The notes: generated by a model not told the origin, from the letters alone. 14,888 nucleotides of DNA from Cyclobacteriaceae bacterium (GCA_009885605.1 VFKK01000215.1:1-14888); one strand, 5' to 3'. Shown: positions 6,292 to 14,592, numbered from the stretch's first letter. Translations and numbers: made by a program.

Positions 6292-6996
6292 TTAAATATC
6301 ACCGAGTTGGGGTCTGATTATTATTTCTTCAACTACTGTTCGAGGCGAAAGGTTATAAGCTCCCCAAACACTCTCCGCCACATCTTCAGCACTCATAAAG
6401 CGCTCAATCGGCAAGTCAACTCCTTCCCAACTTGAGGTGAAAGTCGCCCCGGCAAGAATGGAAGTTACTTTGATTTGGTGGGGTTTCAATTCTTCTCTCA
6501 GGCATTTGGTCATGCCAAGCATGGCCCATTTTGAAACTGCATAGCTTCCGCCGTTGGGATAGGCAGTCAATCCTGCTATCGAACCAATACTGAAAATATG
6601 TCCTGATTTGCGGGCGATCATTTCATTGACCAAAGCCCGTGTCAAATTGTAAGCAGAGAATAAATTGGTCTGCATCATGAGTTCGAAGTTTCCCTCTGGC
6701 TCATTGTGAATAGCCCCCGGAAGGAAAAATCCGGTATTATTCACCAGCACATTAGGGATTGCAAAAGCTTTGACTGCTGTAGCAAGTTTCTCTACTTCCT
6801 CTTTTTTGGAAAGATCTGCCTGAACGGCTAAGACACGAATCGAGGAAAATCTGCTTTCTAAATCTGCCTGCAAACTCGCCAATTCCTTCTCATTGCGCGA
6901 GCAGGTCATGATATCAAAACCTTCTTTGGCAAATCGCTCAATGATGGCTCTTCCGATTCCTTTTGTACCTCCTGTAACCAGAATACTTTTGCGCAT
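6292..6996 (-). CDS. Short-chain dehydrogenase/reductase (SDR), NAD(P)-dependent
   Basis: This is a 234-residue cytoplasmic classical SDR with a Rossmann fold. The dinucleotide-binding motif is T8-GGTKGIG-15, and the structural NNAG motif appears as NNTG at 86-89. The catalytic tetrad is N111, S139, Y152 and K156 (YAVSK). R34 after the second strand (TCSRNEKE) suggests a preference for NADP(H). The length is typical for the 3-ketoacyl-reductase-like group (about 230-250). The substrate is not evident, and names such as FabG or sepiapterin reductase would be guesses. It is the first gene of an apparent two-gene unit with ispG (6 bases apart). A candidate promoter lies about 46 bases upstream, past the stop of the barrel gene. 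A role linked to isoprenoid synthesis is possible only from position. Confidence 0.92.
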   Translation of the reverse strand: MRKSILVTGGTKGIGRAIIERFAKEGFDIMTCSRNEKELASLQADLESRFSSIRVLAVQADLSKKEEVEKLATAVKAFAIPNVLVNNTGFFLPGAIHNEPEGNFELMMQTNLFSAYNLTRALVNEMIARKSGHIFSIGSIAGLTAYPNGGSYAVSKWAMLGMTKCLREELKPHQIKVTSILAGATFTSSWEGVDLPIERFMSAEDVAESVWGAYNLSPRTVVEEIIIRPQLGDI

Positions 6997-7010
6997 TTGT
7001 TAGTAGTTTA

Positions 7011-7030
7011 ATAGTTAGTATGACAACTAT
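7011..7030 (-). other. Short inverted repeat in the leader of the reductase-ispG transcript
   Basis: ATAGTT at 7011-7016 and AACTAT at 7025-7030 pair across an 8-base loop. If transcription starts near 7035 from the box at 7042-7049, this weak hairpin lies in the 5' untranslated leader, 14 bases before the start codon. It is only 6 bp and AT-rich, so function is doubtful. Confidence 0.25.
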
Positions 7031-7041
7031 CTGACTGGTGG

Positions 7042-7049
7042 CAAAGTTA
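7042..7049 (-). promoter_or_regulatory. Candidate -7 promoter box for the reductase-ispG unit
   Basis: On the minus strand the sequence is TAACTTTG, an exact match to the Bacteroidota -7 consensus TAnnTTTG. The -33 TTTG is poor: the nearest is TTTC at 7072-7075, 22 bases away. The start site would fall near 7035, giving a leader of about 38 bases before ATG 6996. The same octamer occurs before the CSMC gene at 14585-14592. Confidence 0.42.
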
Positions 7050-7058
7050 CATTTTTTT

Positions 7059-10000
7059 TTAAAACAGCGCGGAAACTTGCATTCTGCCGACGTGGACGAT
7101 TTGGTCGAGGCCCTGAGAGTTTCTTCCTTCGTAGACGAGGTTGAGCTGAAGCCCCTCCCCTATCTTTTGGAGCCAGCTGACCGTCCAGGTTACGTTGGTT
7201 CCGGGAGTCAGCGCCTGAAGCATTTCATACCCCACAGGTGAATTAGCAACTCCATTGTAATCAATCTGGATGAGTTTCAGGTTGCCTGTAAGCGTGGTTT
7301 TAATTGCTTTCGCGTAGCGCAAATCAAGTCCTACCTGATGCAATTGGGCAATTTCATCAAATTCAGGATTTTCGATATTCTCTTTTCCGGTGAAAAGGTA
7401 AGATGCTGTTGTCCGGAAGAATGGCGTCGGTTGCCAGGCAAATTCCGGTCCGATGGAATTTTGATCGATGCTGTAGTTTCGGTTATTCAGAAAATCTGAG
7501 GCAGAGATCCGGTTCCCTGTTCCCGCTAAAATCCGAAGTGTGGTGTGTGCACTAAAATTATATCGGGTATTCAGTTTCCAATCCTGCTGAATAAAATCTT
7601 CGAAACCTCCGGAAAGTAACTGCTTCAACTGACTGTCGAAAAGCGATAAGTCAAATCCATAATTGGCCGAAGCACGGTTGAAGAAGAAACTCGTGCGAAT
7701 CACTTGTCGCAAAGACAAAATCTCAGCCCGTTCGATTCCACGGATAAAAGGTTTGATCCGATCGCCAAAATCATCCGAAGTGACTTTCTTTTCCACACTC
7801 AAGCTGGTCGTATTGGAAAATCTATGCAGGAAAGTTTTGAGTCCGCCTCCGTCTTTCCAAGTTTCGGGAAATTTAGCCTGAAGCCGATAATTCAAGATGC
7901 TGGTGTAAGCCTGGGTATACGTGTCTGTTGGCACAAAAATTTTGATGTATTGTTTTTCCTCTGGATTGATCGCCAGATAAAACTCATTCAATTGCTGAAT
8001 TCCATCCCCATTATCGTCGCGCCAAGTATGCGTTCCGTCTCCGTTTGGCGCCGGCAAAAAGATGAATTCCCGCTGGAGTTCGCGGCCGTTTCCGATGGCG
8101 TAACTGATCTCGTTTCGGATGATATTTTTCCCCAAACTCCCCTGATAATCCAGCTTCCCCATTACAGTCAACTCGGTTGGCAAAGCTCTCTGGAGATATT
8201 CGAGTTCCCGATAGGTAAATGTACTGCTCAGGCTATGCTGTGTCCATTGCTTTCTAACAGTGAAATTGGAAGTGAATGCGCGGGCATCATTCACAAGATT
8301 CCCTTGGAAAGGGGCTTTATCTTCCCGCCATGCTGCATCAGCCAGAAAAGAATAACTCAGCGTGTCATTGCTGCGGAGATAGACCAAGTGCTCTTTGAAA
8401 TTCATCGCTGTGCTGAGCACCGAATCTTTTTCAGCATTCCTGAGGGAATTCCTGTCCAATGAAAACTGATACCCCGGAACCAGAATTTTTGATTGATAAC
8501 TGATATTCCCCAGATATCTGGTCCAGTCCGAATCCAAGCTATCTTTGGTACTTTTCAGCCGGAAAAATTCCTGCCGCAGCCTGATTTTCGATCCAAGCTG
8601 CAGATTCCAATTGGCAGTATGTTGCGAACCACTCAGTACATTTTCCCGATTCCGCAGGAAAACCTTGTAATTGAACGTATTCAAGGCATCCTTTTCTAAT
8701 CCGACTTGAGTCCAGAAGAATTGCTCTGCGGCGGCATTTTTCAAATCCTCCTGGGTCAATCCCCAATCCCGATCAAATTCGATGTAGCGGAAACGATCAA
8801 TAAAAGTGAAGTTGGTTGAGTTGTATTCAAGTTCCGTCTGCCCTTTGAAAATATAGCCCTTAAACATGTCCAATTGGCGATTCTCCGATTGGAGTCCGAC
8901 TTTCAGACCCATCCCCTGATTATTCTGATCGTCAATTTCTGAGAAGAGGTTTTTATCTGCTGACGAAAGTGCAAATTCTGTGTAGACTTTCTCGTGCTCG
9001 TTCAGCTTGATCCGAGTTCCGGCTGTCACCATGCGCTTGGTATCCGGAGCGGGCAATTGAGTAAGAATTGAATAATCGCCTTGGGGCTGTCCAGCCTGAC
9101 GGGGAATATATTCGAAAACCGTTCCGTTGGAAAGCTGACTGACGCGGCGATAATCCCCCAAACCGGGTCCAACCTGTGAAAATGACAAAGCGAAATGAGC
9201 TAACTCGGGATCGGTTGAATAACGGTAAAAGGTCAGGAAACTTCCAAACCCGTCTTCTTGGATCACTTTTTCATACAGAATCCTGTTCGGATCATAAGCT
9301 ACACTGTCAATTCTCGGAATAGTCGCCAACTCAGTCTGATCTCCTACCGAGGCCAAAAGTGAGAGTTCTTCCTGGGAGAAATCAGTGAATAAAGGCCTGT
9401 TTCGATTGTCCTTTTCCTGATAATAATTCAGATAAAAATCAACTTTCCCGTTGGTTTGGGAATGATTTGCTCCTAAAATCGATCGTGAATAATTACGCTC
9501 CGAATATTCAAAATCAACCCGGACGCGGGAATATTGGGTAATCAGGATTTTTGGGGTGAACGTGATTTCTGCTTGATTGTAATCAATCACATAATCGGCG
9601 TTGAAACCTCGCTGAAGCAATCTGCCATCCAGGAAAATCTTTTCGGAGTTTGCCAAAACGATCACATAACGCTCATTCTGCGGACCGCTAACCCGGTACG
9701 GACCTAAGACTCCTTCCAGGATCGAAAGCTGGATCGATGCAAATTTTCCTTTTGCAATGGAGGCAAAACCCTGAGAACTTGCGGCCCAGTTTCCTTTCAT
9801 TTTGTATTTGGAAGTGAACTGGAGGCCTTGCACATTTTTATAATACCTGAGAAACTCAGATTGGCGCTGTTGCAAAACTACATCTCCGGCTGCAAGGCTG
9901 AAATTATCATTGAAGAGTTCAATCAGGACATTATCAAAATCCTGAATTTGTTGCGTATTTCCCTCCGGCTGAAAAGGAACATTCTGATCTGTGATACTTG

Positions 10001-10523
10001 CTCGGATATTCAGATTATCAGAAATTGCTCCTTCCAATTGAAGATTAAGCGCCGAATTGACAAAGACATTTTGTGTATTTCCAAAGGAAATCCCCCGGGT
10101 CAAACTTCCTGATTTATACAGATCGGTGGTGGGAAAAAGCTCTTCCCTGAAGTCAAAAGCAGGAGATTCCTGAATCCGATTATCCTTGAATCTGGCGGTG
10201 GAATCGTAATCCGCGAGTAAAGTTCTCTTCGCAACTGGTTTGTCCAGACGGATTGAAAAAGTACGATAGCAAAGCCGGATCGAATCCGGGATGGCATTTT
10301 CACCGAAAAGAACCTGAAGAGAATTGGTGCTAAGATCGTATTTGAAGTCGTAGGTTTTGCCTGATTTATCGGAGATTTTAATGCTGGATTCGACAAGTGA
10401 AAGTGAATCTGCGACAGTCTGTTTGCTAAAAATATCACCTGGAACCCAGCGACATTTTTCTTGTGCCTGGACAGCGCCAAAAAGACCAAGCCAAAAGACA
10501 CAGGAGACTATCCAAATTCGCAT
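7059..10523 (-). CDS. Large conserved outer-membrane beta-barrel protein of unknown function
   Basis: With the ATG at 10523 this is 1154 residues. The frame opens further upstream at a TTG, but the ATG gives a clean Sec signal peptide (MRIWIVSCVFWLGLFGAVQA, cleavage after A20). The rest is rich in alternating polar/apolar segments with many Tyr, Phe, Asn and Gln. It ends in GRMQVSALF with a terminal Phe, the usual recognition signal of barrels inserted by the BAM complex. A striking segment at about 135-210 contains YKSGSLTRGISFGN, NIRASITDQNVP and QPEGNTQQIQDFD. I recall this segment in long Bacteroidota surface proteins without assigned function, with some likeness to SprA-type gliding/T9SS proteins (uncertain). 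DDNGDGIQQLNE at 836-847 has the spacing of an EF-hand calcium loop. The gene starts 43 bases after the histidine kinase gene and is probably co-transcribed with it. Confidence 0.85.
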   Translation of the reverse strand: MRIWIVSCVFWLGLFGAVQAQEKCRWVPGDIFSKQTVADSLSLVESSIKISDKSGKTYDFKYDLSTNSLQVLFGENAIPDSIRLCYRTFSIRLDKPVAKRTLLADYDSTARFKDNRIQESPAFDFREELFPTTDLYKSGSLTRGISFGNTQNVFVNSALNLQLEGAISDNLNIRASITDQNVPFQPEGNTQQIQDFDNVLIELFNDNFSLAAGDVVLQQRQSEFLRYYKNVQGLQFTSKYKMKGNWAASSQGFASIAKGKFASIQLSILEGVLGPYRVSGPQNERYVIVLANSEKIFLDGRLLQRGFNADYVIDYNQAEITFTPKILITQYSRVRVDFEYSERNYSRSILGANHSQTNGKVDFYLNYYQEKDNRNRPLFTDFSQEELSLLASVGDQTELATIPRIDSVAYDPNRILYEKVIQEDGFGSFLTFYRYSTDPELAHFALSFSQVGPGLGDYRRVSQLSNGTVFEYIPRQAGQPQGDYSILTQLPAPDTKRMVTAGTRIKLNEHEKVYTEFALSSADKNLFSEIDDQNNQGMGLKVGLQSENRQLDMFKGYIFKGQTELEYNSTNFTFIDRFRYIEFDRDWGLTQEDLKNAAAEQFFWTQVGLEKDALNTFNYKVFLRNRENVLSGSQHTANWNLQLGSKIRLRQEFFRLKSTKDSLDSDWTRYLGNISYQSKILVPGYQFSLDRNSLRNAEKDSVLSTAMNFKEHLVYLRSNDTLSYSFLADAAWREDKAPFQGNLVNDARAFTSNFTVRKQWTQHSLSSTFTYRELEYLQRALPTELTVMGKLDYQGSLGKNIIRNEISYAIGNGRELQREFIFLPAPNGDGTHTWRDDNGDGIQQLNEFYLAINPEEKQYIKIFVPTDTYTQAYTSILNYRLQAKFPETWKDGGGLKTFLHRFSNTTSLSVEKKVTSDDFGDRIKPFIRGIERAEILSLRQVIRTSFFFNRASANYGFDLSLFDSQLKQLLSGGFEDFIQQDWKLNTRYNFSAHTTLRILAGTGNRISASDFLNNRNYSIDQNSIGPEFAWQPTPFFRTTASYLFTGKENIENPEFDEIAQLHQVGLDLRYAKAIKTTLTGNLKLIQIDYNGVANSPVGYEMLQALTPGTNVTWTVSWLQKIGEGLQLNLVYEGRNSQGLDQIVHVGRMQVSALF

Positions 10524-10566
10524 GCTGATTCCGACACCATTATGCACCAAGTTAACAAAACAAAAA

Positions 10567-13500
10567 TTATCCGATCAACGGAAAGGTGAGGTAAAATGTC
10601 GTTCCTTTTCCAATCTCAGTTTCAAACCAGATTTTACCACCGGCTGTTTCGACCCCGCTTTTGGCAATGGCAAGTCCAAGGCCTGAGCCCTGAGATTTAG
10701 TGGAGAAATTTGGGATAAAGATTTTATCTCGCAATTCCGGTGGAATCCCCCTTCCATTATCAGAAATCTCAAGAAATACCGCTTGCTCAGTCATCCAGAG
10801 CCATACATTGATGACTGGTCTTTGTCTCGGTTCCGCAGCCTGAATACCATTGATGATCAGGTTGGAAATAACCCTTCCAAAGAGTTTGTCATCTCCCATG
10901 ATTGGAATTTCATCGGAAAAAGAGTCATCCTGAAAGTTCAAATCCAGTCTCTTGTCATTCTTGAAAAGCTCCAGAACCTGATTGAGCACGGTTTTAAAAT
11001 TCATTGGCTCATTCTTAGGAAGTGGCATTTTTGCGAAGGTGGAAAAAGAAGAAGCAATGCCACTAAGTGCATCCACCTGATGAATGATCGTTTCCAAGGA
11101 CTTTCGCAGCTTTGAAAAATCGTCCAACTTCCCCTCACTCTCCATCCTTAGCAAATGTTGCAGAGTCAGCTTCATGGGAGTCAGCGGGTTTTTGATTTCG
11201 TGCGCCACCTGCTTGGCCATTTCTCTCCACGCCGATTCTTTTTCCGTGGATGCGAGCACTTTCTTACTGGCTTCAAGCTTGAAGAGCATGTTATTGTATT
11301 CGTTTACAAGCAGGCCAATTTCATCTTTGGAACCCCAAACCATCGGGACGTTATTATCGAGGTTGGTAGCCTTTAGTTTTTGCGTAAGAAGCCTGAAAGG
11401 GAAGGTCAGGTTCTTTGAAACAAAATAAGAAACGAACAAAAAGAGGATGAAAATGACTACAAAAGCATTGAAAATATTGCTCAAAACATCTGCAATAAGC
11501 GAATTGAGCTCGGCCTCAGATTCGAAGAACGGCACCGCTAAAATCCCCAGATTCTCTTGATTGTCCTGAGAAGGGATCGTGAGGTAAACGGATTTGTATC
11601 GAAGCTTTCCTACCTGCTCTTCGGCCAGATACTGGTTTTGGTTTTTCTCCACGATTTCAGCCAGAACCCTTGGATTAATCCAGGGAGAAAGAATCTTCTT
11701 ATCGAAAATATTGGCCCGGTTGGTCGATTCCAGTTTGCCATCCAGGCCGTAGATATGTATATCACTGGCAATGGTATTCGCCAACTGATTGACTTCCTCA
11801 TTGAGCAAATCTTTATCTACATTTTGCAAGTCCTGATTGCTCAGAAACCCTCCCAAATTACTTCGGATCAACCCTGCCTTTTGGATGTACTGCCTATCGA
11901 GATCTTCCCGATAGCTGTTTGCTAATAGTCCGATTGTGATGATACTGATGATAATGATCGGGAAGAAAAAGGCGAAATTGAGGTAAAGCTGAAGCTTGGT
12001 GGAGTAATTAAATTCGAAATTCCGATAGCCTTTCTGAACCGCGTTAATCAAAATACTCAGGAATGTCAGGAAAACGAAGGCCACAAAAAACAAAGAAATA
12101 TTCCCGAAAAAGTGGGAAAGGCTGATGTTGGGCGATGATATGACAATCACCTCATCTCCGTTGATAAGTCCCAAATGATGATAGCGATCTGCATGAACGC
12201 CTGCTTCGATCAATTGAGTTTGATCAAGGCGGTTTTTAATCCCGGAAACAGAATAATTGAAAGAGCCTGAACTCCGAATCAATTCTTTTTCCTTGAAAAT
12301 CGCAAAATCATACCGGACAGGATCCAGTTTTTCGATGTACTTCCTGTCCAAAAGCAATTTGGGATAAACGGAACTAGGCTGCACGCGAAGCTGGTTCAGT
12401 TCCAGAAAAATAAAGCCCTGAGGAGAATTGTCTTTCGTCATCGGGATAAAAGAGATAAACCGATTGCCGGCATAGTTCTCATTGCCCGGAATGAAATACA
12501 AATCTTTTACGCTTGTGGCATAGTCACTCTTTATATACTTCAGTCTCAAATCAACCAATCCATCAGAATCTGTCGGTCCATGAATCTGTTGTCCGCTTGA
12601 TGAAAAAATTCTGACCTGAACCTCAAACTGATCAAAATAATTATCCAGATAAATCTTCCTGATTTTGGTTTCAATTAATTCTTTAGAAAATAAGGGATCA
12701 GCAATTCGATTTTGGATAAACAAATCCCCTTGCATTCGGGTAAAAATTTCTCCCAGAAAAAACTCTGTCATCACATCCTTCTCGATCAGGTTTTGATTTG
12801 CAAAGCGGACTTTGGATTGAATAAGTTGCTCCTTTTCTGTCTGAAAAGTGCTTATACCCGCAATCATTGCCGTAATGAGACAAGCAAAAAAGAAGGTTAA
12901 AAATGTCTCAAGTCCCAAACGGAAGACATTTTTAAATAGCTCAAATTTGATTATCAGAGACAGGAACCCCAGATGGATTAACCAGATGACCGCTCCCCAA
13001 AAACTAAAGAAAAAAATGACTCCAGCAATTGGTAAACCGACGAGCAGAAATGCCTGATAATACTCTCTTTTCCTGCTTTGTACTTCTATGAGCAAACTTA
13101 CCAAGGTGAGGGAAAGCAAAACATACGCTGCTCCCCATGCAAATAAAATCAGGAAACTCAATCCCTTAAAAAAGTCAAAAGAAGGTATGGAACTGATGTC
13201 AAGCGCCCATTGGGAATTTAGGATCAGATCTCGAGGCAAAGACCAAAACATAAAAAGGCCTATTGAACTTGCCAAAACGGCAATTGCGAAAAACACTCGG
13301 AAATCGTTTTTCCCATTGAGCACCTTTATCTTCTGGTGCATGGGTTTTGAGGCAATTTGAAATATAATCAGCCCCAAAATCAATACACCACACAGGGTAT
13401 TGATCAGGAGATCTCCAAGACTCGGATTGAACCAGGAGGATGCATAATTGGCAGAATTGAAAAGACCAAGATTCAGGTAGTTCCCCGGGAAATCCAGCAA

Positions 13501-14271
13501 CAGCATAACTAGCCGAAAAGCAACCAAGATTAATGTCCCATAAGCAATCGCTTGCCAGCGCCTTCCTTTCCTCCATTTATTGAGAATAAAATTGGAGCTA
13601 AGCAAAAAGTAAAGAAGTAAAATTGAGCTGAAGAAAATCAGAATAGCCGGGTTGGCCACACTGCCCGCCGGGAGATATCCAAATCGAAATGTGACTCCAA
13701 AAAGAGGGATTCCGGCAATGTTCTTTACTTGAAAAGCTCCCTTTGCAGGATCTTCAAAAAGATCAAAACTATCATTCCCAAAAAGCTGCGGGTTCGGTCC
13801 GGTAATAAGATAGTCATTTTGAATATTGCCCGGGAGAACCAACCTAAGCACATGAACCATAAAATAGTCGTTCCCATCTCTGGTTACTTTTCTGATTTTC
13901 AGAAGCATTGTTCCGTAAGGATCCTCCAAAAACTGGTAAGACCTGGTCAAATCAACTTTTGAAAAATCCAGCGTGAGTGTGAAGTCTGACCAATAAAGAA
14001 GTCCTCCTTTCGGGTCAAGAAGAAAATATGGATGCTTATGACCAATAATACTTATTTGATCAAACGTGATAGCATCATCAGGCCTGACAGTCATTAAAAT
14101 CTCTATGAAATCCTCATCAAACTCTTTGTCAACTTCTTGGACCCGTTCTTGAAGTGCAGATAAACCGGCTTCTTCCTCACTCTTTTGGAAGAAAAAGAAA
14201 TTAAGAATTAATACTGCGAGGAGTGAGAAAATACTGACCAGAATGATCAGTCGTCGGGATTCTTGGCTCAT
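10567..14271 (-). CDS. Large multi-pass sensor histidine kinase with NtrY-type kinase core
   Basis: From the ATG at 14271 the protein has 1234 residues. A TTG start at 14295 would lie inside a terminator hairpin and is rejected. Order: helix about 9-27; extracytoplasmic region 30-208; a block of about seven or eight helices between 210 and 475; extracytoplasmic region 476-722; helices 724-743 and 763-785; extracytoplasmic region 786-928; helix 932-952; HAMP-like linker to about 1005; dimerisation/phosphoacceptor domain with H1024 (VAHEIKNPLTPMKL); ATPase domain with the N-box (NLIINGIQAA, N1141), G1 box (DNGRGIP, D1171) and G2 box (GSGLGLAI, about 1195). All catalytic motifs look intact. The AWREMAKQVAHEIKNPLTPM signature is that of NtrY-like kinases. 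No response regulator lies in the window, so the partner is unknown. It precedes, and probably shares a transcript with, the outer-membrane barrel gene. Confidence 0.9.
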   Translation of the reverse strand: MSQESRRLIILVSIFSLLAVLILNFFFFQKSEEEAGLSALQERVQEVDKEFDEDFIEILMTVRPDDAITFDQISIIGHKHPYFLLDPKGGLLYWSDFTLTLDFSKVDLTRSYQFLEDPYGTMLLKIRKVTRDGNDYFMVHVLRLVLPGNIQNDYLITGPNPQLFGNDSFDLFEDPAKGAFQVKNIAGIPLFGVTFRFGYLPAGSVANPAILIFFSSILLLYFLLSSNFILNKWRKGRRWQAIAYGTLILVAFRLVMLLLDFPGNYLNLGLFNSANYASSWFNPSLGDLLINTLCGVLILGLIIFQIASKPMHQKIKVLNGKNDFRVFFAIAVLASSIGLFMFWSLPRDLILNSQWALDISSIPSFDFFKGLSFLILFAWGAAYVLLSLTLVSLLIEVQSRKREYYQAFLLVGLPIAGVIFFFSFWGAVIWLIHLGFLSLIIKFELFKNVFRLGLETFLTFFFACLITAMIAGISTFQTEKEQLIQSKVRFANQNLIEKDVMTEFFLGEIFTRMQGDLFIQNRIADPLFSKELIETKIRKIYLDNYFDQFEVQVRIFSSSGQQIHGPTDSDGLVDLRLKYIKSDYATSVKDLYFIPGNENYAGNRFISFIPMTKDNSPQGFIFLELNQLRVQPSSVYPKLLLDRKYIEKLDPVRYDFAIFKEKELIRSSGSFNYSVSGIKNRLDQTQLIEAGVHADRYHHLGLINGDEVIVISSPNISLSHFFGNISLFFVAFVFLTFLSILINAVQKGYRNFEFNYSTKLQLYLNFAFFFPIIIISIITIGLLANSYREDLDRQYIQKAGLIRSNLGGFLSNQDLQNVDKDLLNEEVNQLANTIASDIHIYGLDGKLESTNRANIFDKKILSPWINPRVLAEIVEKNQNQYLAEEQVGKLRYKSVYLTIPSQDNQENLGILAVPFFESEAELNSLIADVLSNIFNAFVVIFILFLFVSYFVSKNLTFPFRLLTQKLKATNLDNNVPMVWGSKDEIGLLVNEYNNMLFKLEASKKVLASTEKESAWREMAKQVAHEIKNPLTPMKLTLQHLLRMESEGKLDDFSKLRKSLETIIHQVDALSGIASSFSTFAKMPLPKNEPMNFKTVLNQVLELFKNDKRLDLNFQDDSFSDEIPIMGDDKLFGRVISNLIINGIQAAEPRQRPVINVWLWMTEQAVFLEISDNGRGIPPELRDKIFIPNFSTKSQGSGLGLAIAKSGVETAGGKIWFETEIGKGTTFYLTFPLIG

Positions 14272-14277
14272 TTCATC

Positions 14278-14309
14278 TAAAAATAAAAAAAGCAAAGTCC
14301 CTGATCAAA
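14278..14309 (-). promoter_or_regulatory. Weak candidate promoter for the histidine kinase gene, overlapping a terminator
   Basis: On the minus strand, TTTG (14309-14306) is followed after 20 bases by TATTTTTA (14285-14278). This matches TAnnTTTG except for the last base. Transcription would begin at about 14272, right at the ATG, making the mRNA leaderless. The boxes lie inside the terminator stem-loop and T-run, which raises the chance of a coincidental match. Confidence 0.2.
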
Positions 14310-14320
14310 CTTTGCTCTTT
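14281..14320 (-). terminator. Rho-independent terminator after the CSMC gene
   Basis: The arms AGCAAAGT (14291-14298) and ACTTTGCT (14309-14316) form a perfect 8-bp stem around a 10-base loop. On the minus strand the stem is followed by an almost unbroken T-run with one A (14290-14281). It is preceded by AAAAG, which can extend the stem. It lies 16 bases after the CSMC stop codon and ends 9 bases before the kinase ATG. On the plus strand only a short CTTTT follows, so termination there would be weaker. Confidence 0.75.
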
Positions 14321-14331
14321 TAATTGGTGCT

Positions 14332-14580
14332 TCATACAGCCAATTTTGTTTTCTTTTTCTTTGCAGATCTCCACCAGAGGAAGCCAATTATCATCGCCAG
14401 TAAATAAGGCATTACAAACAGATAGATAATTCCATTGTTCAAACCAGCACCTATGCTAGTATCCCCGTTGCTTACATTGTTTTCAACGGAAGCCCGGCAC
14501 ATCGAACATTGAGCAAACGAAAATCCTTGAAAAGAAAGAGTGAAGACGAAAACCAGAGCTACTTTTAGAAACTTTTTCAT
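14332..14580 (-). CDS. Small exported membrane protein with a CSMC motif, respiratory-cluster associated
   Basis: This 82-residue protein has a Sec signal peptide (MKKFLKVALVFVFTLSFQGFSFA, cleavage before QCSMC). The mature part begins with a C-x-x-C pair (C25-S-M-C28-R). A short polar stretch (SVENNVSNGDTSIGAGLNNG) follows, then one transmembrane helix at about 50-70 (IIYLFVMPYLLAMIIGFLWW) and a Lys-rich cytoplasmic tail. I recall the arrangement 'QCSMCRA-VE-N---G----GAGLN-GI-YL--MPYLL' as a small conserved Bacteroidota family found beside DUF420, SCO-type and cytochrome c oxidase genes. The periplasmic CxxC, next to a DUF420 gene, suggests a role in copper or redox handling during oxidase assembly. 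This is inference. It lies 32 bases after the DUF420 gene and is closed by a strong terminator. Confidence 0.85.
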   Translation of the reverse strand: MKKFLKVALVFVFTLSFQGFSFAQCSMCRASVENNVSNGDTSIGAGLNNGIIYLFVMPYLLAMIIGFLWWRSAKKKKTKLAV

Positions 14581-14584
14581 GTCA

Positions 14585-14592
14585 CAAAGTTA
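14585..14592 (-). promoter_or_regulatory. Candidate -7 promoter box before the CSMC gene
   Basis: The minus strand reads TAACTTTG, identical to the box before the reductase gene and an exact TAnnTTTG match. TTGA lies 20 bases upstream in the -33 position (three of four bases of TTTG). It is only 4 bases from the ATG, so the transcript would be leaderless. The gene may also be read through from DUF420. Confidence 0.33.

Noticed and set aside
7704..8462. Plus-strand reading frame of 252 codons opposite the outer-membrane barrel gene
   Set aside because: It is fully antisense to a well-supported gene. Its composition follows from the codon use of the other strand, and no motif or hydrophobic pattern of its own was seen.
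10524..10550. Upstream TTG start for the barrel protein (nine extra residues)
   Set aside because: The extra residues precede a complete signal peptide that starts at the ATG at 10523, so the ATG is preferred.
10547..10554. TAACTTGG on the minus strand before the barrel gene as a -7 box
   Set aside because: One mismatch in the important TTTG part and no -33 box at a proper distance; co-transcription with the kinase explains expression.
13199..13576. Minus-strand frame of 125 codons within the kinase gene
   Set aside because: It is out of frame inside the helix block of the kinase, where codon use creates long open frames. No family resemblance.
14272..14295. Upstream TTG start for the histidine kinase
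   Set aside because: It would place the first codons inside the terminator stem and T-run. The ATG at 14271 is followed by a normal short polar stretch and a helix.
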